Below are positions 11,910-19,567 of a DNA stretch of 64,000 nt, piece by piece (the stretch's first letter is position 1; every line of letters starts with the position of its first letter). This DNA comes from Enterobacter hormaechei ATCC 49162. GTDB taxonomy: Bacteria; Pseudomonadota; Gammaproteobacteria; Enterobacterales; Enterobacteriaceae. Under the pieces are notes generated by a model. It did not search any database. It was given only the letters and a program-made list of their open reading frames with translations, and had not been told where the DNA came from. The stretch lies in assembly GCF_001875655.1 (NCBI RefSeq), contig NZ_MKEQ01000001.1:1116001-1180000 (forward strand), in the 5' to 3' direction. The position numbers were made by a program, and so were the translations under genes.

Positions 11910-12848
11910 TCAGTAGCCTCGCTGTCTGTTGACCTGTCCGGTCACCGCATTGCCCTTCTCTATTTCGCTGATGGTATGCGAGATGTACGCCACGGCCTCC
12001 GCCGGTCGCGTCACGGCAGCAATATGGGGCGTCATCGCCACGCGCGGATGTGCCCAGAGTGGGCTGTCTGTTGGCAGCGGTTCGCGGCTATACACATCCA
12101 GCATTGCCCCTTTCAGTTTGCCGTTATCCAGCGCTTTCAGCAGATCCTCCTCCACAACGTGTACCCCGCGCGCCAGGTTCATTAAGTAGCTATCATCTGC
12201 CAACTGGTTGAGGAGCGCGTCATTAATAATCCCGACCGTTTCCGCCGTATTGGGCAGCAGGTTGATTAACACGCGCGTGCCATTGAGAAAGGCCGGAAGC
12301 TCATCCGTTCCGGCAAAACTCTCGACGCCCGGATAATCCTTACGGCTCCGGCTCCAGCAGCGCAGTGGGAAGCCCCACGGGGCGAGCGCTTCGGCGACTT
12401 TCGAACCCAGCACCCCCGCCCCGAGGATGCCGATGGTGAAATCTTCACGCTGATAATCCGGGAGCGGTTCCCAGTGGGATTGCTGTTTAAACGCCTGATA
12501 ATCGTCGAAGCGGCGGAACCAGTGCAGCACCTGGCTTACGGCATATTCCTGCATCTGCTGCCCCATACCGGTATCTTCCAGACGAAACAGGGGGATCTCT
12601 TCTGGCAGCATTTCAGGGTGTGCTTTCAGCTTGCTCAGAATGGAATCCACGCCGGCTCCGAGCGCGAACACGGCTTTCAGCTTACGGCCCTGGAGCATTT
12701 CTACCGGCGGATGCCAGACCAGCGCGTAGTCAGCATGTTCATTGTCGCCCTGTTTCCATTCGCGAACGCGTGCGCCAGGCAGTGCCGCGGTGAGTGCCTT
12801 AATCCAGTAAGCCGTATCAAACGTGGGGTGATAGAAAATAATATCCAT
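11910..12848 (-). CDS. ghrA: Glyoxylate/hydroxypyruvate reductase A
   Basis: Cytosolic NADPH-dependent 2-hydroxyacid dehydrogenase reducing glyoxylate to glycolate and hydroxypyruvate to glycerate. The ATG at 12848 (AAAGG eight bases upstream) gives 312 residues, the E. coli length; an ATG two codons earlier lies too close to the same site. The Rossmann motif [13 protein letters not shown] sits near 139-151. Catalytic residues lie in NLARGVH (Arg), DVYSREPLP (Glu) and [10 protein letters not shown] (His). It is followed by a terminator and lies downstream of the first tRNA-Ser(GGA), which diverges from it. Confidence 0.95.
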   Translation of the reverse strand: MDIIFYHPTFDTAYWIKALTAALPGARVREWKQGDNEHADYALVWHPPVEMLQGRKLKAVFALGAGVDSILSKLKAHPEMLPEEIPLFRLEDTGMGQQMQEYAVSQVLHWFRRFDDYQAFKQQSHWEPLPDYQREDFTIGILGAGVLGSKVAEALAPWGFPLRCWSRSRKDYPGVESFAGTDELPAFLNGTRVLINLLPNTAETVGIINDALLNQLADDSYLMNLARGVHVVEEDLLKALDNGKLKGAMLDVYSREPLPTDSPLWAHPRVAMTPHIAAVTRPAEAVAYISHTISEIEKGNAVTGQVNRQRGY

Positions 12849-13014
12849 AGTCATTGCCTTTTATTGCGCTGTTTTATTTTCATTTTCAACTGGATTGCCA
12901 GCATAGCAAATTTATCGCCAAACCGCGTTGCTGATAAAAGAGGCGCTTTTCGCACATTTCGGAATCAGGTTGCCTGAAGTTTGTCTAAACGCGCTAAATT
13001 ACTGAAAAAGTGAG

Positions 13015-13043
13015 TTGACGGCAGTACGGCTTTTCCTTACATT
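13015..13043 (+). promoter_or_regulatory. Promoter of first tRNA-Ser(GGA)
   Basis: TTGACG at 13015-13020, a 17-base spacer and TACATT at 13038-13043, followed by a GC-rich discriminator (AGCGCCCG). Such discriminators are typical of stringently controlled stable-RNA promoters. Confidence 0.75.
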
Positions 13044-13077
13044 AGCGCCCGTCCCGACAACAATGGGATGACAATAT

Positions 13078-13165
13078 GGTGAGGTGTCCGAGTGGCTGAA
13101 GGAGCACGCCTGGAAAGTGTGTATACGGCAACGTATCGGGGGTTCGAATCCCCCCCTCACCGCCA
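13078..13165 (+). tRNA. serX: tRNA-Ser (anticodon GGA), first copy
   Basis: 88-base class II tRNA. Acceptor arms GGTGAGG and CCTCACC pair perfectly, and the discriminator G is followed by an encoded CCA. The anticodon loop CTGGAAA reads UCC/UCU serine codons, a long variable arm (TGTATACGGCAACGTATC) is present, and the T loop is GGTTCGAATCC. Position next to ghrA matches E. coli serX. Confidence 0.97.
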
Positions 13166-13176
13166 TATTCAAGACA

Positions 13177-13206
13177 AAAGCTCGTACGAAAGTACGGGCT
13201 TTTTTC
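13177..13206 (+). terminator. Terminator of first tRNA-Ser(GGA)
   Basis: GCTCGTAC and GTACGGGC around GAAA form a hairpin with one G-U pair, followed by TTTTTTC. Confidence 0.85.
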
Positions 13207-13272
13207 TTTTATATTTTCCGTAAGGGGGGGATGAGAGCCCCCCGTGCTACATTCAGCTCGGTGCGGCCTGAG

Positions 13273-13310
13273 CCCCTCACCCTAGCCCTCTCCCCAAAGG
13301 GGCGAGGGGA
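13273..13310. repeat. GC-rich palindromic repeat (CCCTCACCC...GAGGGGA type)
   Basis: CCCCTCACCCTAGCCCTCTC followed by CCCAAAGGGG and CGAGGGG. The same element, with small changes, recurs at 24804-24838 and three times in 31165-31309, always between genes. It resembles the short REP-like palindromes scattered through enterobacterial genomes. Here it ends three bases from the LysR gene stop and could act as its transcript end. Confidence 0.75.
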
Positions 13311-13313
13311 TCG

Positions 13314-14219
13314 TTACTCCTCCACCATCCGCGCATACTCATCGGTAAGAAAATCCACCAGCGTTCTGACGGATGGCAGCAAACCGCGCCGTGACGGATA
13401 TACCGCGTGGATCACTTCCCGTCTGGGTTCCCAGGTGTTCAGCACCCGTACCAGTTCCCCTGATGCCAGCTGATCCTTGACCATTAAAATCGGCAGTTGC
13501 ACCACGCCCACGCCCGCCATTGCCGCTTCACGCAGCGCCAGCATATCGGTAGTAATCAAGCGCGGCGTGAAGTGAATTTCTGCTTTAGCGCCCTCCGGCC
13601 CGCTCAATTCCCATTTATGCAGATGCTTACCCGCCCCCATACTTAACCCCGGCCATTCGCTGAGTTCAGAGGGCATCGCCGGGTTGCCCATCCGTTCAAT
13701 CAGTGCCGGTCCGGCAACCAGACAGTGCCCCCTGTCTGCCAGTACCCTTAATACCAGATCGCTGTCATCAAACGGTCGCGGGCGAACGCGGATCGCCACA
13801 TCCACACCCTCCGCCACCAGATCGACCCGCCGATTAGTGGCTTCAAGCTGGAGGTTGATCCCCGGATAGCGCGCCATAAACCGCGCCAGCATAGGCCCCA
13901 CGTGAACGTGCAGCAAGGTGACGGGGCAAGTGATCCTGACCATACCGCGCGGTTCAGCCTGTAAAGCGGCCACCGCCTCCTCCGCAGCTTCGGCCTCCAC
14001 CAGCATGGCTTTACAGTGCTGATAGAACGTCTGCCCTACCTCCGTCACTGTAAACTGCCGCGTGGTTCGTTGTATCAACCGAACACCCAGGCGTTCTTCC
14101 AGCTGCGCAATTCGACGGCTCAGTTTCGACTTTGGCTGATCGAGCGCCCGCCCCGCCGCCGCAAAGCCGCCATGCTCCACCACCTTAACAAACCATACGA
14201 AATCATTGAGATCCTGCAT
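13314..14219 (-). CDS. LysR-family transcriptional regulator
   Basis: 301-residue LysR-type regulator. The N-terminal winged helix-turn-helix (residues about 1-60) reads MQDLNDFVWFVKVVEHGGFA, then RALDQPKSKLSRRIAQLEERLG. The rest is a substrate-binding co-inducer domain of the periplasmic-binding fold (about 90-295), with typical segments VRITCPVTLLHVHVGPML and REAAMAGVGVVQLP. It is divergent from the pirin and YcaC-like genes across 109 bases and is therefore the likely local regulator of that pair. The effector is unknown. The three genes sit between the two tRNA-Ser(GGA) copies. Confidence 0.9.
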   Translation of the reverse strand: MQDLNDFVWFVKVVEHGGFAAAGRALDQPKSKLSRRIAQLEERLGVRLIQRTTRQFTVTEVGQTFYQHCKAMLVEAEAAEEAVAALQAEPRGMVRITCPVTLLHVHVGPMLARFMARYPGINLQLEATNRRVDLVAEGVDVAIRVRPRPFDDSDLVLRVLADRGHCLVAGPALIERMGNPAMPSELSEWPGLSMGAGKHLHKWELSGPEGAKAEIHFTPRLITTDMLALREAAMAGVGVVQLPILMVKDQLASGELVRVLNTWEPRREVIHAVYPSRRGLLPSVRTLVDFLTDEYARMVEE

Positions 14220-14328
14220 ACGCCCTCATTGTTCCATTTTAAGAACAGTGAATGTCATTTTCACTATCTACCGGGATATTAAACCTGAATATAAGCTAAT
14301 TACATCAACAGAACATCAGGAGGTAATC

Positions 14329-15189
14329 ATGAAAAACGTAACAGGCGTGTATACCGCACCTCGTCCGCACTGGGTCGGTGACGGTTTCCCGGTTCGTTCG
14401 ATGTTTTCTTACCAGACGCACGGCGAGCCGCTGAGCCCTTTCCTGCTGCTGGACTACGCCGGACCGCATACCTTCCCGGCGGACGGTGCGAAACGCGGCG
14501 TAGGCGAGCACCCTCATCGCGGCTTTGAAACGGTAACCATCGTCTACTCAGGCGAAGTAGAGCACCGCGATTCCACCGGCAGAGGCGGCGTCATCGGCCC
14601 AGGCGACGTGCAGTGGATGACGGCTGGCGCAGGCATTTTGCACGAGGAGTTCCACTCCAGCGCGTTCTCGCAGAAAGGCGGGGAACTGAAAATGATGCAG
14701 CTGTGGGTCAACCTGCCCGCCAAAGACAAAATGGCGACGCCTGGCTACCAGAGCATCACCAAAGCCGATATCCCGGTGGTCACGCTGCCGGATAACAGCG
14801 GAACATTGCGCGTGATTGCTGGCCGCTTTGAAGAGGTCACCGGCCCGGCCCATACCTTCTCACCGCTTAACGTATGGGATCTTGCGCTACACCAGGGCAG
14901 CCACCTGACGCTCAATCAGCCCGAAGGCTGGAGCACGGCGCTGGTTGTCGTTGAGGGCAGCGTGACGGTAAACGGCACCACGCCAGCGGGTGAAGCGCAG
15001 CTGGTCGTGCTGAGTCAGAGCGGTGACAAACTGCATCTCGAAGCCAGCAGCGACGCAAAAGTGCTGCTGATGGCCGGGGAGCCGCTGAATGAACCGATTG
15101 TGGGCTATGGCCCGTTTGTGATGAACAGTAAAACCGAAATTGCCGAAGCGATTCGCGATTTCAACTCTGGCCGCTTTGGCCAAATCTAA
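14329..15189 (+). CDS. Pirin family protein
   Basis: 286-residue bicupin of the pirin family. Metal-binding residues of the N-terminal cupin are present: HPHRGFETVTIV supplies two histidines near residues 61 and 63, and ILHEEFH near 103-109 supplies His and Glu. Enterobacterial pirins such as YhhW have quercetin 2,3-dioxygenase activity, but the physiological substrate is not known. It is longer than YhhW/YhaK (about 231-233 residues). The ATG at 14329 has AGGAGGT upstream, so the longer frame from 14206 is rejected. The hydrolase gene follows by 20 bases, suggesting an operon controlled by the divergent LysR gene. Confidence 0.9.
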   Translation: MKNVTGVYTAPRPHWVGDGFPVRSMFSYQTHGEPLSPFLLLDYAGPHTFPADGAKRGVGEHPHRGFETVTIVYSGEVEHRDSTGRGGVIGPGDVQWMTAGAGILHEEFHSSAFSQKGGELKMMQLWVNLPAKDKMATPGYQSITKADIPVVTLPDNSGTLRVIAGRFEEVTGPAHTFSPLNVWDLALHQGSHLTLNQPEGWSTALVVVEGSVTVNGTTPAGEAQLVVLSQSGDKLHLEASSDAKVLLMAGEPLNEPIVGYGPFVMNSKTEIAEAIRDFNSGRFGQI

Positions 15190-15209
15190 ACGTAATAAAG
15201 GAGCGCATT

Positions 15210-15887
15210 ATGTCTACCCCTGCAAACTTCAACGGTGCACGTCCCGTTATTGACGTAAACGATGCCGTTATGCTGCTTATCGATCACCAGAGCGGACTGT
15301 TCCAGACCGTTGGAGACATGCCAATGCCTGAGCTGCGCGCCCGTGCTGCGGCGCTGGCAAAAATTGCCTCGCTGGCGAAGATCCCTGTCATCACCACCGC
15401 GTCGGTTCCACAGGGTCCGAACGGTCCGCTTATCCCGGAGATCCACGCCAACGCACCGCATGCGCAGTATGTGGCTCGCAAAGGTGAGATTAACGCCTGG
15501 GATAACCCGGAGTTTGTGGCGGCGGTGAAAGCCACCGGGCGCAAAACGCTGATTATTGCCGGTACGATCACCAGCGTCTGCATGGCCTTCCCGTCCATCA
15601 GCGCGGTGGCGGACGGATATAAAGTGTTTGCGGTAATTGATGCCTCCGGCACCTACAGCAAAATGGCGCAGGAGATCACCCTTGCACGCGTGGTGCAGGC
15701 AGGCGTGGTGCCGATGGATACGGCGGCAGTAGCCTCTGAGATCCAGCGCACGTGGAACCGTGAAGATGCGGGTGAATGGGCTGAGGTGTACACACACATC
15801 TTCCCTGCCTACCAGCTGCTGATTGAAAGCTACAGCAAAGCGCAGGATGTGGTGAAAAACAGCGAAGTGCTCGATTCACAGCGTTAA
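15210..15887 (+). CDS. YcaC-like isochorismatase-fold cysteine hydrolase
   Basis: 225-residue hydrolase of the isochorismatase superfamily, closest in motif to E. coli YcaC. A likely catalytic triad is visible: Asp25 in LLIDHQSGL, Lys91 in ARKGEINAWDNP, and Cys124 in GTITSVCMAFP, where the cis-peptide-like turn before Cys is conserved. The reaction is unknown; relatives hydrolyse amides or remain orphan. AAGGAG precedes the start and the gene follows the pirin by 20 bases. The second tRNA-Ser(GGA) promoter begins 66 bases after its stop. Confidence 0.88.
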   Translation: MSTPANFNGARPVIDVNDAVMLLIDHQSGLFQTVGDMPMPELRARAAALAKIASLAKIPVITTASVPQGPNGPLIPEIHANAPHAQYVARKGEINAWDNPEFVAAVKATGRKTLIIAGTITSVCMAFPSISAVADGYKVFAVIDASGTYSKMAQEITLARVVQAGVVPMDTAAVASEIQRTWNREDAGEWAEVYTHIFPAYQLLIESYSKAQDVVKNSEVLDSQR

Positions 15888-15952
15888 TCCTGCGCGCTAC
15901 GGCATAAGCTGATTAAGGCTTAACCGAACAAGCACGAATGCAGAAAATCTGC

Positions 15953-15981
15953 TTGACCGTTTTAGCGCAACTCCCTATAGT
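15953..15981 (+). promoter_or_regulatory. Promoter of second tRNA-Ser(GGA)
   Basis: TTGACC at 15953-15958, a 17-base spacer and TATAGT at 15976-15981, followed by AGCGCCCCG. It differs from the first copy's promoter in the spacer and -10 yet is at least as close to consensus. Confidence 0.8.
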
Positions 15982-16024
15982 AGCGCCCCGTTGCCCCCCA
16001 AGCGGTCAGGCAGCAAAACAATAT

Positions 16025-16112
16025 GGTGAGGTGTCCGAGTGGCTGAAGGAGCACGCCTGGAAAGTGTGTATACGGCAACGTATCGGGGGTTCGAATCCCC
16101 CCCTCACCGCCA
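16025..16112 (+). tRNA. tRNA-Ser (anticodon GGA), second copy
   Basis: 88 bases, identical to the copy at 13078-13165 in every base I compared, including the encoded CCA. Promoter and terminator are intact, so both copies should be expressed. Confidence 0.97.
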
Positions 16113-16122
16113 TATTCAAGAC

Positions 16123-16153
16123 GAAAGCTCGTACGAAAGTACGGGCTTTTTTC
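16123..16153 (+). terminator. Terminator of second tRNA-Ser(GGA)
   Basis: Same hairpin as after the first copy (GCTCGTAC, GAAA, GTACGGGC) followed by TTTTTTC. Confidence 0.85.
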
Positions 16154-16180
16154 TTTTATTATTCCGTAAGGGGGGGATGA

Positions 16181-16273
16181 GAACCCCGACCGGGGTTCGA
16201 CAACTGGCGACAGCCAGTTGGACAGACTGTGAGCGTAGCGAACAGGCTGCCCGGAGGGCGAGCGAAGCGAGTC
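16181..16273. repeat. Run of three consecutive hairpins after the second tRNA
   Basis: First GAACCCC/GGGGTTC (16181-16198), then CAACTGGC/GCCAGTTG around GACA (16201-16220). Then comes a longer imperfect structure from GACTGTGAGCG to GCGAAGCGAGTC containing GCCC-GGA-GGGC (16225-16273). No gene covers it and the first tRNA copy lacks it. Function unknown. Confidence 0.7.
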
Positions 16274-16310
16274 AATCCCCCCCCGGTGCAAACTGAACCA
16301 CCTCAGCTAC

Positions 16311-16342
16311 AAAAAAGCCCGCGCATAAGCACGGGCCGTTTT
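16311..16342. terminator. Terminator downstream of the AgcS-family symporter gene
   Basis: GCCCG and CGGGC arms around CGCATAAGCA, with a run of A on the left that becomes the U tract for the minus-strand symporter transcript. Confidence 0.7.
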
Positions 16343-16352
16343 AAACCATTCC

Positions 16353-17858
16353 TCAGCTATTCAACTTACCTGCCGGCTGCTTTCCTTCGGGAGATGAAAC
16401 CTGCCCAGGATTAGCAACAGCCTCATCCTTACGCTCCTCCAGCCAGTAATCCGCATTTTTAATTCCCAGCCGAACCGGGTCAAAGTGGGGATCCAGCCCC
16501 TGCGCATTCTGGATTTCATAATCCTTCAGGCTGGCAAACGCTTTTTTATGCAGCAGAACGATGGCAATAATGTTGAGCCATGCCATCAGCCCTACGCCAA
16601 TATCCCCTAATCCCCAGGCCAGATCCGCGGTGCGAACCGTGCCATATACCGTCGAAGCCATCAGACACAACTTGAGCAGGAACGTCAGCCATGGGCGATG
16701 AATCTTACGGTTGATGTAGGCGATATTCGTTTCAGCGATGTAGTAGTAAGCAATGATGGTCGTGAAGGCAAAGAAGAACAGCGCGATGGCAACAAAGTAA
16801 TTACCGAAGCCCGGCATCATACTTTCCATCGCCGTCTGCACATAGCCAGGACCGGCCGCCACGCCTGCAATCCCGGTATAGAGCGCTGCACCGTCGACGC
16901 CCTGCACGTTATACAGACCGGTGATCAACAGCATAAACCCGGTCGCGGAGCAGACAAACAGCGTGTCGATGTACACGGAGAACGCCTGAACCAGCCCCTG
17001 TTTCACCGGATGGCTTACGGCCGCCGCCGAGGATGCATGTGGCCCGGTACCCTGCGCCGCCTCGTTGGAATAGACGCCGCGCTTCACGCCCCACATGATA
17101 GCCTGGCCCAGAATAGCGCCAAACCCAGCTTCAAGGCCAAAAGCACTTTTCCAGATCAGCAGTATAACTGAAGGAAGCTGATCAATATTGATAGCGATAA
17201 TCACGCACGCGACAATAATATAGCCGAGTGCCATAAACGGAACCACCATGCTGCTAAAGCTGGCAATCCTTTTCACGCCACCGAAAATAATAAAACTCAA
17301 CAGCACGGCAAGTAACGCCGCCGTGACATTCGGACTCAGACCGAAGGCAATATCCAGGCTCGCACCAATAGAGTTTGCCTGCACGCCTGGCAGTAATAAT
17401 CCGCAGGAGAAAATCGTTACGATGGCAAATAACCATGCGTACCACTTCACGCCTAACCCTTTCTCAATATAAAAGGCAGGACCACCACGATATTCGCCGT
17501 TAATTTTTTCTTTATAAACCTGACCTAACGTGGATTCGACAAACGCAGAGCTTGCCCCCAAAAATGCCACGACCCACATCCAGAAAAGCGCACCGGGTCC
17601 ACCAAAGGTAATGGCGGTCGCGACACCGGCAATATTCCCTGTCCCCACGCGGCCCGCCAGGGTCATCGTCAGCGCCTGAAACGACGACACGCCAGCCTCG
17701 GTAGGACGCCCCTGAAACATCAGGGTAATCATATGTTTTATATGCCGTAATTGCAGAAAGCGACTACGCAGTGAGAAATAGAGGCCGACACCCAGACATA
17801 AAAATATTAACGCCGGGCTCCAGATAACACCGTTAATTGCACTAACCAGTTCGTTCAT
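16353..17858 (-). CDS. Alanine/glycine:cation (Na+) symporter, AgcS family
   Basis: 501-residue inner-membrane transporter of the alanine or glycine:cation symporter family (E. coli relative YaaJ). About eleven hydrophobic segments are visible. Family signatures include GRVGTGNIAGVATAITFGGPGALFWMW (residues near 69-95, given here by its ends) and the motif GVKRGVYSNEAAQGTGPHAS. The hydrophilic tail of about 60 residues is lysine- and glutamate-rich. It is flanked by a terminator downstream and a 417-base AT-rich region upstream. The amino acid transported is inferred from the family. Confidence 0.92.
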   Translation of the reverse strand: MNELVSAINGVIWSPALIFLCLGVGLYFSLRSRFLQLRHIKHMITLMFQGRPTEAGVSSFQALTMTLAGRVGTGNIAGVATAITFGGPGALFWMWVVAFLGASSAFVESTLGQVYKEKINGEYRGGPAFYIEKGLGVKWYAWLFAIVTIFSCGLLLPGVQANSIGASLDIAFGLSPNVTAALLAVLLSFIIFGGVKRIASFSSMVVPFMALGYIIVACVIIAINIDQLPSVILLIWKSAFGLEAGFGAILGQAIMWGVKRGVYSNEAAQGTGPHASSAAAVSHPVKQGLVQAFSVYIDTLFVCSATGFMLLITGLYNVQGVDGAALYTGIAGVAAGPGYVQTAMESMMPGFGNYFVAIALFFFAFTTIIAYYYIAETNIAYINRKIHRPWLTFLLKLCLMASTVYGTVRTADLAWGLGDIGVGLMAWLNIIAIVLLHKKAFASLKDYEIQNAQGLDPHFDPVRLGIKNADYWLEERKDEAVANPGQVSSPEGKQPAGKLNS

Positions 17859-18275
17859 GTATGACCCTCAGCGTGATGTTCCAGAGGAAACGATCCCCTG
17901 GCGTGTTTCTTTTTAGAATTTTGTTTGAACAAGTACGAAACATAGATAATAACCCAAAAGACACCAACTTAATTTTTACTGCTTAATCATGTTCTGTGAC
18001 AACATTCACGTTTAATTTTAAACTAACAATTAGCGTGATCATTATATTCATAGATATTTTGTGGGTATTATAAATACATATCACATTTCCGCGGCCTGTA
18101 TAAAAACCGTCCACTACTGATTGGCAGTAATATTATTAATACCGCAAAATGGCGCGTAAATCCCGTTGAATGTTATAGGAAATAAATATGATTTAAAAAA
18201 CCACTATTACAAAGGGAATAAAAGAAGCTTCCCGGCATGACGCCGGGAAGAAATGGCTTAAAAAGTGAAATGATC
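17859..18275. other. AT-rich gap between the symporter and phoH
   Basis: 417 bases with no convincing reading frame. It must contain the symporter promoter (right-to-left) and holds the phoH terminator at 18229-18251. The AT-rich composition around 17940-18180 contrasts with the neighbouring genes. I see no tRNA, repeat or known RNA in it. Confidence 0.6.
18229..18251 (-). terminator. phoH terminator
   Basis: Perfect arms CTTCCCGGC and GCCGGGAAG around ATGAC, located 24 bases after the phoH stop. The T tract on the minus strand is weak (TTTTATTCCC). Confidence 0.75.
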
Positions 18276-19343
18276 TTACTCGGAGTACACTTCCAGCGTG
18301 CGTTGACACAGCGCTGAACGGACGCAATCCTCTTTCCTGAAGCGGACCACCCCTATCATCTCATCTTCCTCAAAACGTGACATGGCATCGCTCAGGCCGG
18401 ACTTCACTCCCGAAGGCAGGTCACACTGGGTAATGTCGCCGTTGACGATGACCGTCACGTTCTCCCCGAGGCGCGTTAAAAACATTTTCATTTGCGCAGC
18501 GGTCACGTTCTGAGCCTCGTCAAGAATAACGACCGCATTTTCAAAGGTACGTCCGCGCATATAGGCGAACGGCGCGATTTCCACCTTGCCAATCTCTGGT
18601 CGCAGGCAGTACTGCATAAAGGAAGCGCCCAACCGCTTCACCAGCACGTCATAGACGGGCCTGAAGTACGGCGCAAACTTCTCGGATATATCGCCGGGCA
18701 GGAAGCCCAGATCTTCATCCGCTTGCAGTACCGGACGGGTAACGATGATCCTTTCCACGTCTTTATGAATCAGCGCTTCCGCTGCTTTGGCCGCACTGAT
18801 CCAGGTTTTCCCGCATCCGGCTTCCCCGGTTGCAAAGATGAGCTGTTTACTCTCGATAGCATTCAGGTAGTGCGCCTGAGCTTCATTCCGCGCCACAATT
18901 GGCGATGCATCGCGGCTGTCCCGCGCCATGCCAATGGATTCTACGCCGCTCATCTGCACAAGCGAGGTGACCGATTCTTCTTCACGCTGTTTATGGCTAC
19001 GTGAATCCCGTCTCAGCACACGTTTTGCTTCGCGACGAGCTTTGATCACTGCTTTTTGTCTTCCCATGGATAGCACCTTGAGTTGTTGGTATTCATCACA
19101 CGCGCCAGTTTCGGCACGATTATGCGCACGAACATCAGAGGGTTGGCTTCCTTGTAAGCCATTGCTTGTATTACCGGATGACGATACAGAACGGCTACGC
19201 GCACCGTTATGCACGTCGGTAGAAACAGGTTTTTGAAGTGAAGGAGAGAATTTGGTGGTGAGGAAATCGCTGCCGGAGTCTGAGCCTCCGCGCCGGGTGC
19301 TGCGGTTGATGTGTTTACCTTGTCCAGTACAGGACGCAACCAT
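18276..19343 (-). CDS. phoH: Phosphate-starvation-inducible ATPase PhoH
   Basis: Cytoplasmic P-loop ATPase of the PhoH family. Walker A GEAGCGKT and Walker B VVILDEAQN are intact in a core starting MGRQKAVIKARREAKR. Two starts are possible. The ATG at 19343 (GGAG seven bases upstream) gives 355 residues, close to the 354 reported for E. coli; the ATG at 19067 (AAGG eight bases upstream) gives the 263-residue core only. The first 92 residues are Ser-, Gly- and Arg-rich and low in structure, so the long form is less certain. A standard Pho box could not be picked out upstream by eye. Confidence 0.9.
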   Translation of the reverse strand: MVASCTGQGKHINRSTRRGGSDSGSDFLTTKFSPSLQKPVSTDVHNGARSRSVSSSGNTSNGLQGSQPSDVRAHNRAETGACDEYQQLKVLSMGRQKAVIKARREAKRVLRRDSRSHKQREEESVTSLVQMSGVESIGMARDSRDASPIVARNEAQAHYLNAIESKQLIFATGEAGCGKTWISAAKAAEALIHKDVERIIVTRPVLQADEDLGFLPGDISEKFAPYFRPVYDVLVKRLGASFMQYCLRPEIGKVEIAPFAYMRGRTFENAVVILDEAQNVTAAQMKMFLTRLGENVTVIVNGDITQCDLPSGVKSGLSDAMSRFEEDEMIGVVRFRKEDCVRSALCQRTLEVYSE

Positions 19344-19538
19344 TCGCGATCTCCATAGTGAGTTAATATCACTGCCGGGAACTACCGCTGTCTTACCTTA
19401 AGTACATCAGGGTTTATCATAAATGCAACATTTATTTTACCTGAGTGCAACTTTTCAGACTGCCCCTACATGGAAAATCAGTCTCATATAGAAATATTAC
19501 AGAAATATAACAATAAGATAGTCCTGGGAAAAAATAAT

Positions 19539-19562
19539 GTCCCCGCGAACTGTCGCAGGGAC
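19539..19562 (-). terminator. efeUOB terminator
   Basis: GTCCC-C-GCG and CGC-A-GGGAC arms around AACTGT, followed on the minus strand by ATTATTTTTT. It lies directly after the efeB stop. Confidence 0.8.
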
Positions 19563-19567
19563 GATTA

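Larger units (their letters stand above)
13071..13234 (+). repeat. Direct repeat copy 1 carrying tRNA-Ser(GGA) and its terminator
   Basis: About 164 bases from ACAATATGG through the tRNA and terminator to GGGGGGATGAGA recur at 16018-16181 with only a few differences (ACAAAAG versus ACGAAAG, and a small change in the T-rich stretch). The two copies lie 2.95 kb apart in the same orientation and enclose three genes. Confidence 0.85.
16018..16181 (+). repeat. Direct repeat copy 2 carrying tRNA-Ser(GGA) and its terminator
   Basis: Second copy of the segment at 13071-13234. Identity starts at ACAATATGG and fades after GGGGGGATGAGA, so the duplicated unit excludes the promoter but includes the tRNA and terminator. 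Confidence 0.85.

Noticed and set aside
13084-13473. 129-residue frame across the first tRNA-Ser(GGA)
   Set aside because: Covers the tRNA, its terminator and a palindromic repeat; no independent support. The same applies to 15938-16180 over the second copy.
16270-16310. Possible tRNA remnant after the hairpin run
   Set aside because: AATCCCCCCCCGGTGCAAAC resembles the end of a tRNA T arm, but no acceptor pairing or second half could be found.
19046-19372. 108-residue frame overlapping the 5' end of phoH
   Set aside because: Starts just before the phoH ATG in another frame; no clear domain. Could be a leader but no evidence beyond the open frame.
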